Below, piece by piece: positions 19,044-29,494 of a stretch of 64,000 nucleotides of DNA. The position numbers and the translations under genes were made by a program. This stretch comes from Arenimonas composti TR7-09 = DSM 18010 (GTDB lineage Bacteria > Pseudomonadota > Gammaproteobacteria > Xanthomonadales > Xanthomonadaceae): assembly GCF_000426365.1 (NCBI RefSeq), contig NZ_AUFF01000002.1, forward strand, positions 484,993 through 548,992. The letters run 5' to 3'. The notes under the pieces are model-generated. The model worked only from the letters and a program-made list of their open reading frames with translations, did no database searches and was not told the DNA's origin. How positions within the stretch are numbered: position 1 is the stretch's first letter; each line of letters begins with the position of its first letter.

Positions 19044-21218
19044 ATGGACATCGCCGAGCTGCTTGCGTTTTCGGTCAAGAACAAGGCCTCCGACCTGCAT
19101 CTTTCCGCCGGCCTGCCGCCGATGATCCGGGTCGACGGTGACGTCCGTCGAATCAACATCCCGGCACTCGACCACAAGCAGGTGCATTCGCTGGTGTACG
19201 ACATCATGTCGGACAAGCAGCGGCGCGATTACGAGGAATTCCTCGAGGTCGACTTCTCGTTCGAGATCCCGGGCCTGGCGCGCTTCCGCGTCAACGCCTT
19301 CAACCAGAACCGCGGCGCCGGCGCGGTCTTCCGTACGATTCCGAGCCAGATCCTGACGCTCGAGGAACTCGCGGCGCCGAAGATCTTCGCCGAGCTCTGC
19401 CAGCAGCCGCAGGGCCTCGTGCTGGTGACCGGACCGACCGGCTCGGGCAAGTCGACCACGCTGGCGGCGATGATCGACAGCATCAACAAGAACGAGTTCG
19501 GCCACATCCTCACGGTCGAGGACCCGATCGAATTCGTGCACACCTCGCAGAAGTGCCTGGTCAACCAGCGCGAGGTGCACCGCGACACCCACGGCTTCAA
19601 CGAGGCGCTGCGTTCGGCCCTCCGCGAGGACCCGGACTACATCCTGGTCGGCGAGATGCGCGACCTCGAGACGATCCGCCTGGCGCTGACCGCCGCCGAG
19701 ACCGGCCACCTGGTGTTCGCGACCCTGCACACCTCGTCGGCCGCCAAGACCATCGACCGCATCATCGACGTGTTCCCCGCCGGCGAGAAGCCGATGGTGC
19801 GCTCGATGCTGTCCGAGTCGCTGCGCGCGGTGATCTCGCAGTCGCTGCTGAAGAAGGTCGGTGGCGGCCGTGTCGCCGCCCACGAGATCATGGTCGCGAC
19901 CGCCGCCATCCGTAACCTTATCCGCGAGGACAAGGTCGCGCAGATGTACTCGGCGATCCAGACCGGCCAGAACGTCGGCATGCAGACCCTCGACCAGTGC
20001 CTGCAGGACATGGTCAAGCGCGGCCTGGTCACGAAGCTGCAGGCGCGATTCGACTCGGCGGCCGCCCCAGAGGACCAGGAACCCAACATGAGCAGCATCG
20101 ACTTCACCTCGTTCCTGAAGCTGATGGCCCACAAGAAGGCCTCGGACCTGTTCATCACGGCCGGCGTGCCGCCGAGCATGAAGGTGCACGGCAAGCTGTC
20201 GCCGATCACCCAGAACCCGCTGACCCCGCAGCAGTCGCGCGACCTGGTGCTGAACGTCATGAACCCCTCGCAGCGCGAGGAGTTCGAGAAGACCCACGAG
20301 TGCAACTTCGCGATCGGCGTCTCCGGCGTCGGCCGTTTCCGCGTGTCGTGCTTCTACCAGCGCAACCAGGTCGGCATGGTGCTGCGTCGCATCGAGACGC
20401 GCATCCCGACGGTCGAGGAGCTGAACCTGCCGGCGGTCATCAAGACGCTGGCGATGACCAAGCGCGGCATCATCCTGTTCGTCGGCGCCACCGGCACCGG
20501 CAAGTCGACCTCGCTGGCGGCGATGATCGGCTACCGCAACATGAACTCCTCGGGCCACATCATCACGATCGAGGACCCGATCGAATTCGTGCACAAGCAC
20601 GAGGGCTGCATCATCACCCAGCGCGAGGTCGGCATCGACACCGACAGCTGGGAAGCGGCGCTGAAGAACACCCTACGCCAGGCGCCCGACGTGATCATGA
20701 TCGGCGAGGTGCGTACCCGCGAGGGCATGGACCACGCGATCGCCTTCGCCGAAACCGGCCACCTGGTGCTGTGCACCCTGCATGCGAACAACGCCAACCA
20801 GGCGATGGACCGCATCATCAACTTCTTCCCGGAAGACCGCCGCAACCAGTTGCTGATGGATCTTTCGATGAACCTCAAGGGCGTGGTCGCCCAGCAGCTG
20901 ATCCCGACCCCGGACGGCAAGTCGCGGCGGGTCGCGATGGAGATCCTGCTCGGCACGCCGCTGGTGCAGGACTACATCCGCGACGGCGAGATCCACAAGC
21001 TCAAGGACGTCATGAAGGAATCGACGAACCTGGGCATGAAGACCTTCGACCAGGCGCTGTTCGAGCTCTACCAGGCCGGCGAGATCAGCTACGAGGACGC
21101 GCTGCGCTTCGCCGACTCGGCCAACGAGGTGCGCCTGAAGATCAAGCTCGCCCAGGGCGGCGACGCCCGCACGCTCAGCCAGGGCCTCGACGGCGTCGAA
21201 CTCTCCGAAGCCAAGTAG
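19044..21218 (+). CDS. PilT-PilU fused type IV pilus retraction ATPase
   Basis: A single uninterrupted 724-codon frame contains two complete hexameric secretion ATPases. Residues 1-348 are PilT (MDIAELLAFSVKNKASDLHLSAGLPP; Walker A GPTGSGKST at 130-138; ILTVEDPIEF; LVGEMRDLETIRLAL; TLHTSSAAKTIDR). Residues 349-724 are PilU (MSSIDFTSFLKLMAHKKASDLF; Walker A GATGTGKST at 481-489; MIGEVRTREGMDHAI). In known relatives these are two adjacent genes. Here no stop lies between them; the linker FDSAAAPEDQEPN replaces the normal PilT end. In the +1 frame a TGA overlaps the PilU ATG (ATGA at 20088), consistent with an ancestral 4-bp overlap lost by an indel. AGAGGACCAGGA before 20088 could still allow separate PilU translation. 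The TAG stop belongs to a REP element. Confidence 0.93.
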   Translation: MDIAELLAFSVKNKASDLHLSAGLPPMIRVDGDVRRINIPALDHKQVHSLVYDIMSDKQRRDYEEFLEVDFSFEIPGLARFRVNAFNQNRGAGAVFRTIPSQILTLEELAAPKIFAELCQQPQGLVLVTGPTGSGKSTTLAAMIDSINKNEFGHILTVEDPIEFVHTSQKCLVNQREVHRDTHGFNEALRSALREDPDYILVGEMRDLETIRLALTAAETGHLVFATLHTSSAAKTIDRIIDVFPAGEKPMVRSMLSESLRAVISQSLLKKVGGGRVAAHEIMVATAAIRNLIREDKVAQMYSAIQTGQNVGMQTLDQCLQDMVKRGLVTKLQARFDSAAAPEDQEPNMSSIDFTSFLKLMAHKKASDLFITAGVPPSMKVHGKLSPITQNPLTPQQSRDLVLNVMNPSQREEFEKTHECNFAIGVSGVGRFRVSCFYQRNQVGMVLRRIETRIPTVEELNLPAVIKTLAMTKRGIILFVGATGTGKSTSLAAMIGYRNMNSSGHIITIEDPIEFVHKHEGCIITQREVGIDTDSWEAALKNTLRQAPDVIMIGEVRTREGMDHAIAFAETGHLVLCTLHANNANQAMDRIINFFPEDRRNQLLMDLSMNLKGVVAQQLIPTPDGKSRRVAMEILLGTPLVQDYIRDGEIHKLKDVMKESTNLGMKTFDQALFELYQAGEISYEDALRFADSANEVRLKIKLAQGGDARTLSQGLDGVELSEAK

Positions 21219-21301
21219 GAGCGCCTTCAGGCGCGATGCTCTTGATGTAGGAGCGCCTTCAGGCGCGATGCTCTTGATGTAGGAGCGCCTTCAGGCGCGA
21301 T
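21215..21301 (+). repeat. Three tandem REP elements, 32-bp period
   Basis: Three copies of GTAGGAGCGCCTTCAGGCGC, each followed by GATGC and (twice) TCTTGAT, start at 21215, 21247 and 21279. The hairpin is GCGCC-TTCA-GGCGC, a compensated variant of the GCGGC-TTCA-GCCGC type seen elsewhere. The first copy supplies the pilU stop codon. Confidence 0.9.
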
Positions 21302-21400
21302 GCCCTACAACCAACCGAAGCAAAGCCGGGCCCCGCCCGGCTTCACTTTTTGTGGCCCCGTCCCGCCGCTACGGTATCCGCACCCTCCCGGAGCCGCCCG

Positions 21401-22243
21401 ATGCCAACGCAGCGCCTGTTCGTCCTCGCCGTCGCCCTCGCTGTCGCCCTCACCCTGGCGACCCCGGTGGCGACCGCCAGTGACTCCGGGGACCGCGCCC
21501 GCCCGCTCGATCGCGTGAGCCTGTGGGCCGGCGCCCTGAATGCCCGCAGCGACACCCGCTTCGCCTTCAGTGCCGACAACGACACCTGGAGCGGCGAGGG
21601 CGACTTCGGCCTCGAGGACGACCTCGGCCTCGATCGCCGCGCCACCGTCGGCCACGGCCGCCTGGACGTGCTGGTGGGGCGGGCGAACGGCCTGTCGCTG
21701 GAGTACTTCGGTTACGCGCGCGACACCGCGCATCGCCTCGAGCGCCGCATCGAATGGGACGGCCAGGTGTTCGACACCACCGCCGACGTCTCGGGCGCGA
21801 TCGAGTTCGGGTTCGCCAGCGCCGCCTGGCGCTGGTGGATGGGCGAGGGCGCCACCGTCTTCGGGCTCGGCCTCGGCGTGGCCCACTACCGGGTCGAGAC
21901 CGCCTTCGACGGCGAGGCCACCGTCAACGGCGGCACCGCTTCCGCGAGCCTGCGTACCTCGGACGCGGCGATGGCGCCGCTGGCCTCGCTCGGCTGGCGG
22001 CATGCGTTTTCCGAGCGCTGGCGGGCCTATGCCGACCTGTCCGGCGTCACTCGCGACAGCGGCCCCTTGCAGGGGCATATCGTCGATGCGGGCGTGGGAT
22101 TCGAGTGGTTCCCGACCCGGCACTGGGGACTGGCCCTCGAATACGGCGCCACCCATATCCGCCTCGACCGCGTGCGCGGCGAAGGGACGCTGCGCTTCGA
22201 CCTCGACCTGCGCGGGCCCTCGCTTTTCCTGCGGGTGCGTTGA
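21401..22243 (+). CDS. Outer-membrane beta-barrel protein, unassigned
   Basis: 280 residues from the ATG at 21401, which opens a signal peptide (MPTQRLFVLAVALAVALTLA ending near TASD). The mature part alternates polar and hydrophobic residues in short amphipathic strands (RATVGHGRLDVLVGRANGLSLEYFGYAR, AWRWWMGEGATVFGLGLGVAHY, WGLALEYGATHIRLD) and ends on an outward-facing strand with terminal Arg. A small, roughly eight-stranded barrel is likely. I do not recognise a named family. It lies between pilTU and yqgE, where Pseudomonas has no counterpart. Confidence 0.75.
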   Translation: MPTQRLFVLAVALAVALTLATPVATASDSGDRARPLDRVSLWAGALNARSDTRFAFSADNDTWSGEGDFGLEDDLGLDRRATVGHGRLDVLVGRANGLSLEYFGYARDTAHRLERRIEWDGQVFDTTADVSGAIEFGFASAAWRWWMGEGATVFGLGLGVAHYRVETAFDGEATVNGGTASASLRTSDAAMAPLASLGWRHAFSERWRAYADLSGVTRDSGPLQGHIVDAGVGFEWFPTRHWGLALEYGATHIRLDRVRGEGTLRFDLDLRGPSLFLRVR

Positions 22244-22267
22244 ACGCCCGCGGGCTACAATTCCCGC

Positions 22268-22831
22268 GTGTCCAGCATCCTGTCCCTCGCCGACCACCTG
22301 CTGATCGCCATGCCGGCGCTGGACGATCCCAATTTCCATCGCACCGTCACCCTGATCTGCCAGCACGACGAGAGCGGCGCGATGGGTCTGGTGATCAACC
22401 GCGACGCCGACTGCACGGTCGGCGAACTGCTGAGCCAGCTGAAGATCGACGGTGGCGACCGCAACCTGCGCGAGACCGGAGTGATCGCCGGTGGGCCGGT
22501 GCAGCGCGACCGCGGCTTCGTGCTGCACGACGACCCGCGCAGCTGGCCGTCGACGCTGCGCTTCGGCGACGGTCTCGCGGTGACGACCTCGCGCGACATC
22601 CTCGACGCGCTCGCGCGCGGCGACGGCCCGGCGAACGTCCTGGTCACCCTCGGCTACGCCGGCTGGGAGGCGGGGCAACTCGAGGACGAACTGGCGCAGA
22701 ACAGCTGGCTGACCGTGCCGGCCGAGCGCGCGATCCTGTTCCGCACGCCGCTGGCCGAGCGCTGGCACGCCGCGGCGCGCGTCCTCGGCATCGATCCGGA
22801 CCAGCTCGCCGACTACGCCGGCCACGCATGA
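22268..22831 (+). CDS. yqgE: UPF0301 protein YqgE/AlgH
   Basis: 187 residues from a GTG (SSILSLADHLLIAMPALDDP). The family motifs FHRTVTLICQHDESGAMGLVINR, VIAGGPVQRDRGFVLH, VTTSRDILDAL and VTLGYAGWEAGQLEDELAQNSWL are all present. The biochemical role is unknown; the gene was once linked to alginate control in Pseudomonas. It overlaps ruvX by 4 bp (ATGA), in the conserved yqgE-yqgF order. Confidence 0.95.
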   Translation: MSSILSLADHLLIAMPALDDPNFHRTVTLICQHDESGAMGLVINRDADCTVGELLSQLKIDGGDRNLRETGVIAGGPVQRDRGFVLHDDPRSWPSTLRFGDGLAVTTSRDILDALARGDGPANVLVTLGYAGWEAGQLEDELAQNSWLTVPAERAILFRTPLAERWHAAARVLGIDPDQLADYAGHA

Positions 22832-23286
22832 GCGCGCCGGTGACCCTGCTCGGCTTCGACGTCGGTGCACGACGCATCGGCGTCGCCGTCGGCAACACCG
22901 TTTCCGCCAGTGCCCGCGAACTCGGGGTGCTGGACGTCTTCGCCGCCGGCCCCGATTGGTCCCGGCTCGACCGCTGGGTGCGCGAATGGCGTCCCGACGC
23001 ACTGATCGTCGGCGACCCGGTTGCGCCCGACGGTGGCGAACAGCCCGCGCGCGCCCGTGCCCGCGGCTTCGCCCGCGCGCTGCGATGCCGCTACGGCCTG
23101 CCGGTGCAGCAGGTCGACGAGGGGCGTAGCTCGGTCGAGGCCGCGCAGCGTTTCGCTGCCGGCCGCGCCGCCGGCGCCCGCCGTCGCCGCGATGCCGGAC
23201 AGCTCGATGCGCTGGCCGCGGTCGTGATCCTCGAGCGCTGGCTGGCCGAACCCGACCCCGACTTCCCCTCCGGTACCGAGCCATGA
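22828..23286 (+). CDS. ruvX: Putative pre-16S rRNA nuclease / Holliday junction resolvase-like RuvX
   Basis: 152 residues. LLGFDVGARRIGVAVGN carries the first catalytic Asp. LIVGDPVAPDGGEQ follows, then QQVDEGRSSVEA with the Glu, and DAGQLDALAAVVILERWL with the last Asp, giving the complete RNase H-like set. YqgF/RuvX processes the 5' end of 16S rRNA in Escherichia coli. It overlaps yqgE and pyrB by 4 bp each. The C-terminus is short and typical. Confidence 0.94.
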   Translation: MSAPVTLLGFDVGARRIGVAVGNTVSASARELGVLDVFAAGPDWSRLDRWVREWRPDALIVGDPVAPDGGEQPARARARGFARALRCRYGLPVQQVDEGRSSVEAAQRFAAGRAAGARRRRDAGQLDALAAVVILERWLAEPDPDFPSGTEP

Positions 23287-24236
23287 CCGCCGACCACTCC
23301 TTGGCCGCCGACGGCCGCCTGCGCCACCTGCTGAGCCTCGACGGCCTGCCCGCGCCGATCCTGACCGCCCTGCTGGAGCGCGCCGACGCGCTGCGCGGGC
23401 ACGCCCGTGGCGGCACCGCGCTGCGCCGGAGCTTCGCCGGCCGCACCCTGTGCACGCTGTTCTTCGAAGCCTCCACCCGCACCCGCAGCAGCTTCCAGCT
23501 GGCGGCGACCCGGCTGGGCATGGACGTACTCGGCTTCGACGCTTCCACCTCGTCGACGAAGAAGGGCGAAACCGCGCTCGACACCCTGCGCACGCTCGAG
23601 GCCATGGGCGTCGACGTCTTCGTGATCCGCCATGCCGACGACGGCGCCGTCGCCGCGCTCGCCGCCGCCGCCGCCCCCGGAACCCGCGTGATCAATGCCG
23701 GCGATGGCCGCAATGCGCACCCGACCCAGGGCCTGCTCGACATGTTGACCCTGCGCCGCGCGAAGGGACCCGATTTCTCGCGGTTGACCGTGGTGATCGC
23801 CGGCGACGTGAAGCACTCGCGCGTCGCCCGCTCGGACCTGCACGCCCTGCGCGCGCTCGGCTGCGGCGAGATCCGCGTCTGCGGTCCGGCCAACCTGCTG
23901 CCCGGCCCCGACGTGCTGCAAGGCTGCCGGGTGTTCGCCGACTTCGACGAGGCCGTCGCCGGCGCCGACGCGGTGATGATGCTGCGCCTGCAGCGCGAAC
24001 GCATGGAGGAAGGCCTGGTGCCGTCGCTCGAAGGCTATTTCCGCGACTACGGCCTCGACGCCCGCCGCCTCGCGCTGGCGAAACCCGACGCGATCGTGAT
24101 GCACCCCGGCCCGATGAACCGCGGCGTCGAGATCGCCGGCGACGTCGCCGACGGGCCGCAGTCGCGGGTGCTCGAGCAGGTCGGGAACGGGGTGGCGGTG
24201 CGCATGGCCGTCATCGAGGCGCTGCTGGGGGACTGA
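23283..24236 (+). CDS. pyrB: Aspartate carbamoyltransferase catalytic chain
   Basis: 317 residues. It joins carbamoyl phosphate and aspartate in pyrimidine synthesis. The phosphate-binding FFEASTRTRSSFQLAA (~62-77) is complete. TSSTKKGETALDTLRTL, VINAGDGRNAHPTQGLLD, VVIAGDVKHSRVARSDL, MLRLQRERM and VMHPGPMNRGVEI follow. It is not fused to or accompanied by pyrI; the Pseudomonas-type pyrC' gene is also not here. It overlaps ruvX by 4 bp. Confidence 0.97.
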   Translation: MTADHSLAADGRLRHLLSLDGLPAPILTALLERADALRGHARGGTALRRSFAGRTLCTLFFEASTRTRSSFQLAATRLGMDVLGFDASTSSTKKGETALDTLRTLEAMGVDVFVIRHADDGAVAALAAAAAPGTRVINAGDGRNAHPTQGLLDMLTLRRAKGPDFSRLTVVIAGDVKHSRVARSDLHALRALGCGEIRVCGPANLLPGPDVLQGCRVFADFDEAVAGADAVMMLRLQRERMEEGLVPSLEGYFRDYGLDARRLALAKPDAIVMHPGPMNRGVEIAGDVADGPQSRVLEQVGNGVAVRMAVIEALLGD

Positions 24237-24256
24237 GCACCCGGCGCTGGAAAGCA

Positions 24257-24357
24257 GGAACGAGGAACGAGGAACGAATCGCGCTGCGGCGCGGCGCGCT
24301 TTTGCGGGAGTGGACAGGGATCGCGGCTGAAGCCGCTCCTACGAGCCGCTCCTACGA
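24257..24357. repeat. GAACGAG repeats plus inverted REP
   Basis: Tandem GGAACGA units at 24257-24278 are followed by a REP in reverse orientation (24320-24342, GCGGC-TGAA-GCCGC) and a partial second copy to 24357. The block fills the gap between the convergent pyrB and tonB genes. Confidence 0.75.
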
Positions 24358-24361
24358 CGCG

Positions 24362-25228
24362 TTACTCGGAGGCTACCTGGCCGTTCGTATAGATGAACGT
24401 CCGCGTGATGTGCAGGATCTCGACGTTGTCGCCCGTGCGCGGCAGCGTCGGGAAGGGCTCGGCGAGCCGGACCGCGCGGATCGCGGCGCGGTCCAGGGCG
24501 GGGACGCCGCTCGGCGTGGTCACCACGACGTCTTCGACGCTGCCGTCGCGGCGCACCGACACGGTGATGATCGCGGCGCCGTTGAGGCCACGGCGCAGCG
24601 TGTCCTGCGGCAGGTTGAGGTTGCCGATGCGCTCGACGTGTTCGTCCCAGGCGCGCAGATAGGCCGCGTAGGCGTATTCGCGGGTGCTGCCGGTGATGAA
24701 CTTGCGGTTCGGCCGGCGCGCGCGCTGTTCCTGCTTCCGCTCGATCTCGGCGGCGAGGCGGGCGATCTCCAGGTCCTGTTCCACCAGCTCGTCGCCGGGA
24801 TTCAGCGGCAGCGGCGGGGTGTCGCGCAGGTCCTCCGGACGCGGCGCCCGCAGCGGGCTCTCGCCGGTGCTCGCCAGCAGGCGCGGCGTCGGTGCCGGTT
24901 CCGGCTGCGGCGCCTGGGCGCGCATTTCCTCCGGCGCGACGCCCGGGGAGGGCTTGGGCACCGGCGCCAGCTGCTCTTCGCGGGGTCGGCGCGCCTCGTC
25001 GTCGTTGCCACCGCCCTGGTTGTTGGCCTGGGCGAGGAAGTCGGCCTCGTCCGGGGCTTGCTCGCTGCGGGTCTCGGTCAGGATCACGTCGAGGGTCGGC
25101 ACCACCGGCGCGGCCATGTCGCGCGCGAAGCCGATGCCGAGGATCAGCACCCCGAACAGCACCGCCGACAGGGTCAGGGTCGCCCCCAGGCGGTCGTCGG
25201 GGCGGATGCCGGGAGCCGCCGCGCTCAT
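24362..25228 (-). CDS. tonB: TonB-family energy transducer
   Basis: 288 residues from the ATG at 25228. There is one N-terminal membrane helix (GATLTLSAVLFGVLILGIGFA, ~11-31). A long Pro/Glu-rich periplasmic spacer with a coiled-coil-like segment (LEIARLAAEIERKQEQRA) follows. The C-terminal TonB domain (~195-280) reads YAAYLRAWDEHVERIGNLNLP, GAAIITVSVRRDGSVEDVVV and PALDRAAIRAVRLAEPFP. It transmits proton-motive force to outer-membrane receptors. ExbB/ExbD are not adjacent. It follows gshB with a 1-bp gap, the order known from Pseudomonas (gshB next to tonB). Confidence 0.92.
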   Translation of the reverse strand: MSAAAPGIRPDDRLGATLTLSAVLFGVLILGIGFARDMAAPVVPTLDVILTETRSEQAPDEADFLAQANNQGGGNDDEARRPREEQLAPVPKPSPGVAPEEMRAQAPQPEPAPTPRLLASTGESPLRAPRPEDLRDTPPLPLNPGDELVEQDLEIARLAAEIERKQEQRARRPNRKFITGSTREYAYAAYLRAWDEHVERIGNLNLPQDTLRRGLNGAAIITVSVRRDGSVEDVVVTTPSGVPALDRAAIRAVRLAEPFPTLPRTGDNVEILHITRTFIYTNGQVASE

Positions 25229-25229
25229 T

Positions 25230-26186
<957 letters not shown>

Positions 26187-26274
26187 CGGCGCTCGCACTT
26201 CCATTCCTCGGGACGCCTAGCCTAGCAGGCGCTCGCCGCGAAACGTGCAGGCCGTGGTTTTCGGGTCATTCGGC

Positions 26275-26305
26275 TTGACACACTCAGCGCCGGCTGGGAT
26301 ATAAG
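26275..26305 (+). promoter_or_regulatory. Promoter of the pil-chp operon
   Basis: TTGACA at 26275-26280 and TATAAG at 26300-26305 (19-bp spacer), or GATATA at 26298-26303 (17-bp spacer), 51 bp before pilG. This is the only sigma-70-like promoter visible before pilG-pilI-pilJ-chpABC. Confidence 0.6.
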
Positions 26306-26355
26306 CTAGCCATCTGCGGGGGCCCGGAGATGGACGCCGCGGCCAGGAACGAAAC

Positions 26356-26757
26356 ATGGGGACCACGATGGAAGACAACCACCTGGCCGGCTTGCGGGTC
26401 ATGGTCATCGACGACTCGAAGACGATCCGGCGCACGGCCGAGACCCTGCTCAAGAAGGAGGGTTGCGAGGTGGTGACCGCGACGGACGGCTTCGAGGCGC
26501 TGGCCAAGATCGCCGACCACCAGCCGCAGATCGTCTTCGTCGACATCATGATGCCGCGCCTGGACGGCTATCAGACGTGCGCGCTGATCAAGAACAACCA
26601 GATGTTCAAGCAGACGCCGGTGATCATGCTGTCCTCGAAGGACGGCCTGTTCGACAAGGCGCGCGGCCGCATCGTCGGCTCGGAGCAGTACCTGACCAAG
26701 CCCTTCACCCGCGACGAACTGCTGTCCGCGATCCGCAAGTACGTCCCGGCCGGCTGA
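26356..26757 (+). CDS. pilG: Twitching motility response regulator PilG
   Basis: 133 residues, a stand-alone receiver. MVIDDSKTIRRTAETLLKKEG holds the acidic pocket. VFVDIMMPRLDGYQTC has the phospho-acceptor Asp. The Ser in IMLSSKDG and the Lys in YLTKPFTRDELL complete the site. The start at 26356 has CCAGGA seven bases upstream. PilG is the regulator that promotes pilus extension and cAMP signalling in the Chp system. A second stand-alone receiver, PilH, normally follows it; here the next gene is pilI. Confidence 0.93.
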   Translation: MGTTMEDNHLAGLRVMVIDDSKTIRRTAETLLKKEGCEVVTATDGFEALAKIADHQPQIVFVDIMMPRLDGYQTCALIKNNQMFKQTPVIMLSSKDGLFDKARGRIVGSEQYLTKPFTRDELLSAIRKYVPAG

Positions 26758-26764
26758 GGGCGCC

Positions 26765-27322
26765 ATGAACCAGGCCATCGCCACCAAGCGCCGCACCGGA
26801 CCGTTCGAGACGCTGCTGGACTACGAGGAGCGCTCGCTCGCCCACGTCGCCGGCCGTCCGGAGATGATCGAGGCGCCGGGCCACTGGCGCGGCGTCGGTT
26901 TCCGCCTCGGGCAGCGCCGGCTGGTCGCCTCGTTCGACGAGGTGGTCGAGATCCTGCCGCTGCCGGCGGTGACGCCGGTGCCGGGGGCGCAGCCGTGGAT
27001 GCTCGGCGTCGCCAACGTCCGCGGCAACCTGGTGCCGGTGGTCGACCTCAAGCTCTTCCTCGAGGGCGAACGCACGATCGTCCACGAGGGCCAGCGCGTG
27101 CTGGTGGTCCGCCAGGCCGGCGGTAACGTCGCCGTGATCATCGACGAGCTGTTCGGCCAGCGCACCTTCAACGATTCCCACCGCGCCGGGGCCGAAGGCC
27201 TCGACGACGGCCGCTACGCCTATTTCGTGTCCCAGGCCTACCGCCTGGCCGAACATACCTGGGGGGTCTTCAGCATGACGCTGCTGACCCGTACGCCGGA
27301 ATTCCGCCAGGCCACCACATGA
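26765..27322 (+). CDS. pilI: CheW-like adaptor PilI
   Basis: 185 residues consisting of one CheW domain with a ~40-residue N-terminal extension. HWRGVGFRLGQRRLVASFDEVVEILPLPAVTPVPGAQPWMLGVANVRGNLVPVVDL is the classic CheW core and VRQAGGNVAVIIDELFG the second subdomain. It should link PilJ to the ChpA kinase at the cell pole. It begins 8 bp after pilG. Confidence 0.93.
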   Translation: MNQAIATKRRTGPFETLLDYEERSLAHVAGRPEMIEAPGHWRGVGFRLGQRRLVASFDEVVEILPLPAVTPVPGAQPWMLGVANVRGNLVPVVDLKLFLEGERTIVHEGQRVLVVRQAGGNVAVIIDELFGQRTFNDSHRAGAEGLDDGRYAYFVSQAYRLAEHTWGVFSMTLLTRTPEFRQATT

Positions 27323-27375
27323 GTGGCCAACGTGTTCCATTGCAGTTCTTCTCAATCAGGGGTTGAGGTCACGCC

Positions 27376-29418
27376 ATGAGCACCAAGCGCTCGTTCACCG
27401 ACAAATTGCCGACCTTCGGTATCGGCGTATGGGCGACCGTCCTCATCGTGTCGCTGGCGCTGTTCGGCGCCAACTTCCTCTACGCCGCCTACCTGGCGGA
27501 CCGCGAGAACAACGCCCGCGCGCTCGCCGCCGAGATGCAGGTGCTCTCGCAGCGGCTCGCGAAGTTCACCCAGCAGGCGGTCGACGGCGAGGCCGAGGCC
27601 TTCACCGCGTTCAAGGACACCAAGTTGCGCATCGACCAGATCGTCGCGGCGCTGCAGACCGGCAGCACGACCGAGGACGTCGACGCCTACGCCGGCAGCG
27701 TGAACGCCCCGGCGGTCGCCGCCGCGCTGCAGAAGGTGGTCGACACCTGGCAGCCGATGGCCACCGCGGCCGACCGCATCGCCGCCGCCGAGGAGCAGGT
27801 GCTCAATCTCGCCGACACGGCCAACCAGTTCACCGCCCGCGTGCCGCGCCTGGCCTTCCAGCTCGACGAGGTGGTGCGCGCGCTGTCCGACTCCAACGCC
27901 CCGGCCTCGCAGATCTCGCTGGCCAACCGCCAGATCGTGCTCGCCGACCGCATGTCGCGCCGCGTGACGGAAATCGTCGCCGGCGGCGAGAACACGGTGT
28001 CGGCGGCGGACGCGCTCTCGCGCGACGCCACGGTGTTCGCGAACGTGCTGGCGGACTTCCGCCAGGGCGACTCGGAGAGCAACGTCGCCCGCATCACCTC
28101 GCCGGCGGGTGTCGCCGCGCTGACCGCGGTCGAGCAGCTGTACGCCGAGGCCCAGGGCGACCTCGACGTCGTGCTCGGCGCCTCCGCCGACCTGGCCGAG
28201 GTGCAGCAGGCGCAGAACGAGATCTCGATGCAGTCCGACGTGCTGCTGCAGGGCGCCGAGGACCTGTTCGACAGCTTCGACAACATCAACACCGAACGCG
28301 GCTTCCCGAACGTCTACTGGGCCTTCGTCGGCGGCGCCGGCGCGCTGCTCGCGCTGCTCGGCCTGCTGCTCACGATCTTCCGCGACCAGCGTCGCCGCCT
28401 CAGCAGCACGCAGGAACTGAACCAGCGCAACCAGGAGGCGATTCTGCGCCTGCTGGACGAAATGGGCTCGCTCGCCGAAGGCGACCTGACGGTCAAGGCG
28501 ACGGTCACCGAGGACATCACCGGCGCGATCGCGGACTCGATCAACTTCGCGGTCGAAGCGCTGCGATCCCTGGTGTCGACGATCAACGAGACCGCGGTGC
28601 AGGTCGCCGCGGCGGCCCAGGAAACCCAGGCCACCGCGATGCACCTGGCGGAAGCCGCGGAACACCAGGCGCAGCAGATCACCAGCGCCTCGGCGCAGAT
28701 CAACGAGATCGCGAGCTCGATCGACGAGGTGTCGAAGAACTCCGCCGAATCCGCGGACGTCGCCATGCGCTCGGTGCAGATCGCCGCGAAGGGCGCCGAG
28801 GTCGTGCGCCAGACGATCCAGGGCATGGACAACATCCGTGACCAGATCCAGGAGACCTCGAAGCGAATCAAGCGCCTCGGTGAGAGCTCGCAGGAAATCG
28901 GCTCGATCGTCGAACTCATCAACGACATCTCGGAACAGACGAACATCCTCGCGCTGAACGCCGCGATCCAGGCGGCCTCGGCGGGTGAGGCGGGCCGCGG
29001 CTTCGCGGTCGTCGCGGACGAAGTGCAGCGACTCGCGGAACGCGCGTCCAACGCGACGAAGCGAATCGAGGCGCTGGTGCAGACGATTCAGTCCGACACC
29101 AACGAAGCGGTCAGCTCGATGGAGCAGACGACCGCCGAGGTGGTCGCCGGTGCCCGCCTGGCCGAGGACGCGGGTCTGGCCCTGGGCGAGATCGAAAAGG
29201 TGTCGAACGACCTCGCGGACCTCATCCAGAACATCTCGCAGGCGGCGCGCCAGCAGTCCACCGCGGCGACCAACATCACGGCGACGATGAGCGTGATTCA
29301 GGAGATCACGACGCAGACCTCGCAGGGCGCCAACCAGACGGCCGAGTCGATCGGCAACCTGGCCCAGCTCGCCGCCGACCTGCGCCGTTCGGTCGCGGAC
29401 TTCAAGCTGCCGGACTGA
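27376..29418 (+). CDS. pilJ: Pilus methyl-accepting chemotaxis protein PilJ
   Basis: 680 residues. Membrane helix 1 is at ~15-40. A large periplasmic region (PilJ N-domain pair, with [16 protein letters not shown] at its start) and membrane helix 2 at ~314-338 follow. Then come HAMP and a signalling coiled coil. The conserved hairpin tip [33 protein letters not shown] is at ~518-550. PilJ senses pilus retraction or surface contact and feeds ChpA. No C-terminal CheR/CheB docking pentapeptide is visible. The methyltransferase gene pilK, which usually follows pilJ, is missing. Confidence 0.95.
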   Translation: MSTKRSFTDKLPTFGIGVWATVLIVSLALFGANFLYAAYLADRENNARALAAEMQVLSQRLAKFTQQAVDGEAEAFTAFKDTKLRIDQIVAALQTGSTTEDVDAYAGSVNAPAVAAALQKVVDTWQPMATAADRIAAAEEQVLNLADTANQFTARVPRLAFQLDEVVRALSDSNAPASQISLANRQIVLADRMSRRVTEIVAGGENTVSAADALSRDATVFANVLADFRQGDSESNVARITSPAGVAALTAVEQLYAEAQGDLDVVLGASADLAEVQQAQNEISMQSDVLLQGAEDLFDSFDNINTERGFPNVYWAFVGGAGALLALLGLLLTIFRDQRRRLSSTQELNQRNQEAILRLLDEMGSLAEGDLTVKATVTEDITGAIADSINFAVEALRSLVSTINETAVQVAAAAQETQATAMHLAEAAEHQAQQITSASAQINEIASSIDEVSKNSAESADVAMRSVQIAAKGAEVVRQTIQGMDNIRDQIQETSKRIKRLGESSQEIGSIVELINDISEQTNILALNAAIQAASAGEAGRGFAVVADEVQRLAERASNATKRIEALVQTIQSDTNEAVSSMEQTTAEVVAGARLAEDAGLALGEIEKVSNDLADLIQNISQAARQQSTAATNITATMSVIQEITTQTSQGANQTAESIGNLAQLAADLRRSVADFKLPD

Positions 29419-29494
29419 TCCCCCGGATCCGGCCGCCCCTGAACCCACGGTCAGGACGTCCCTCCCGGCGTCCTGACCCTGCAAGGACCTCGCG

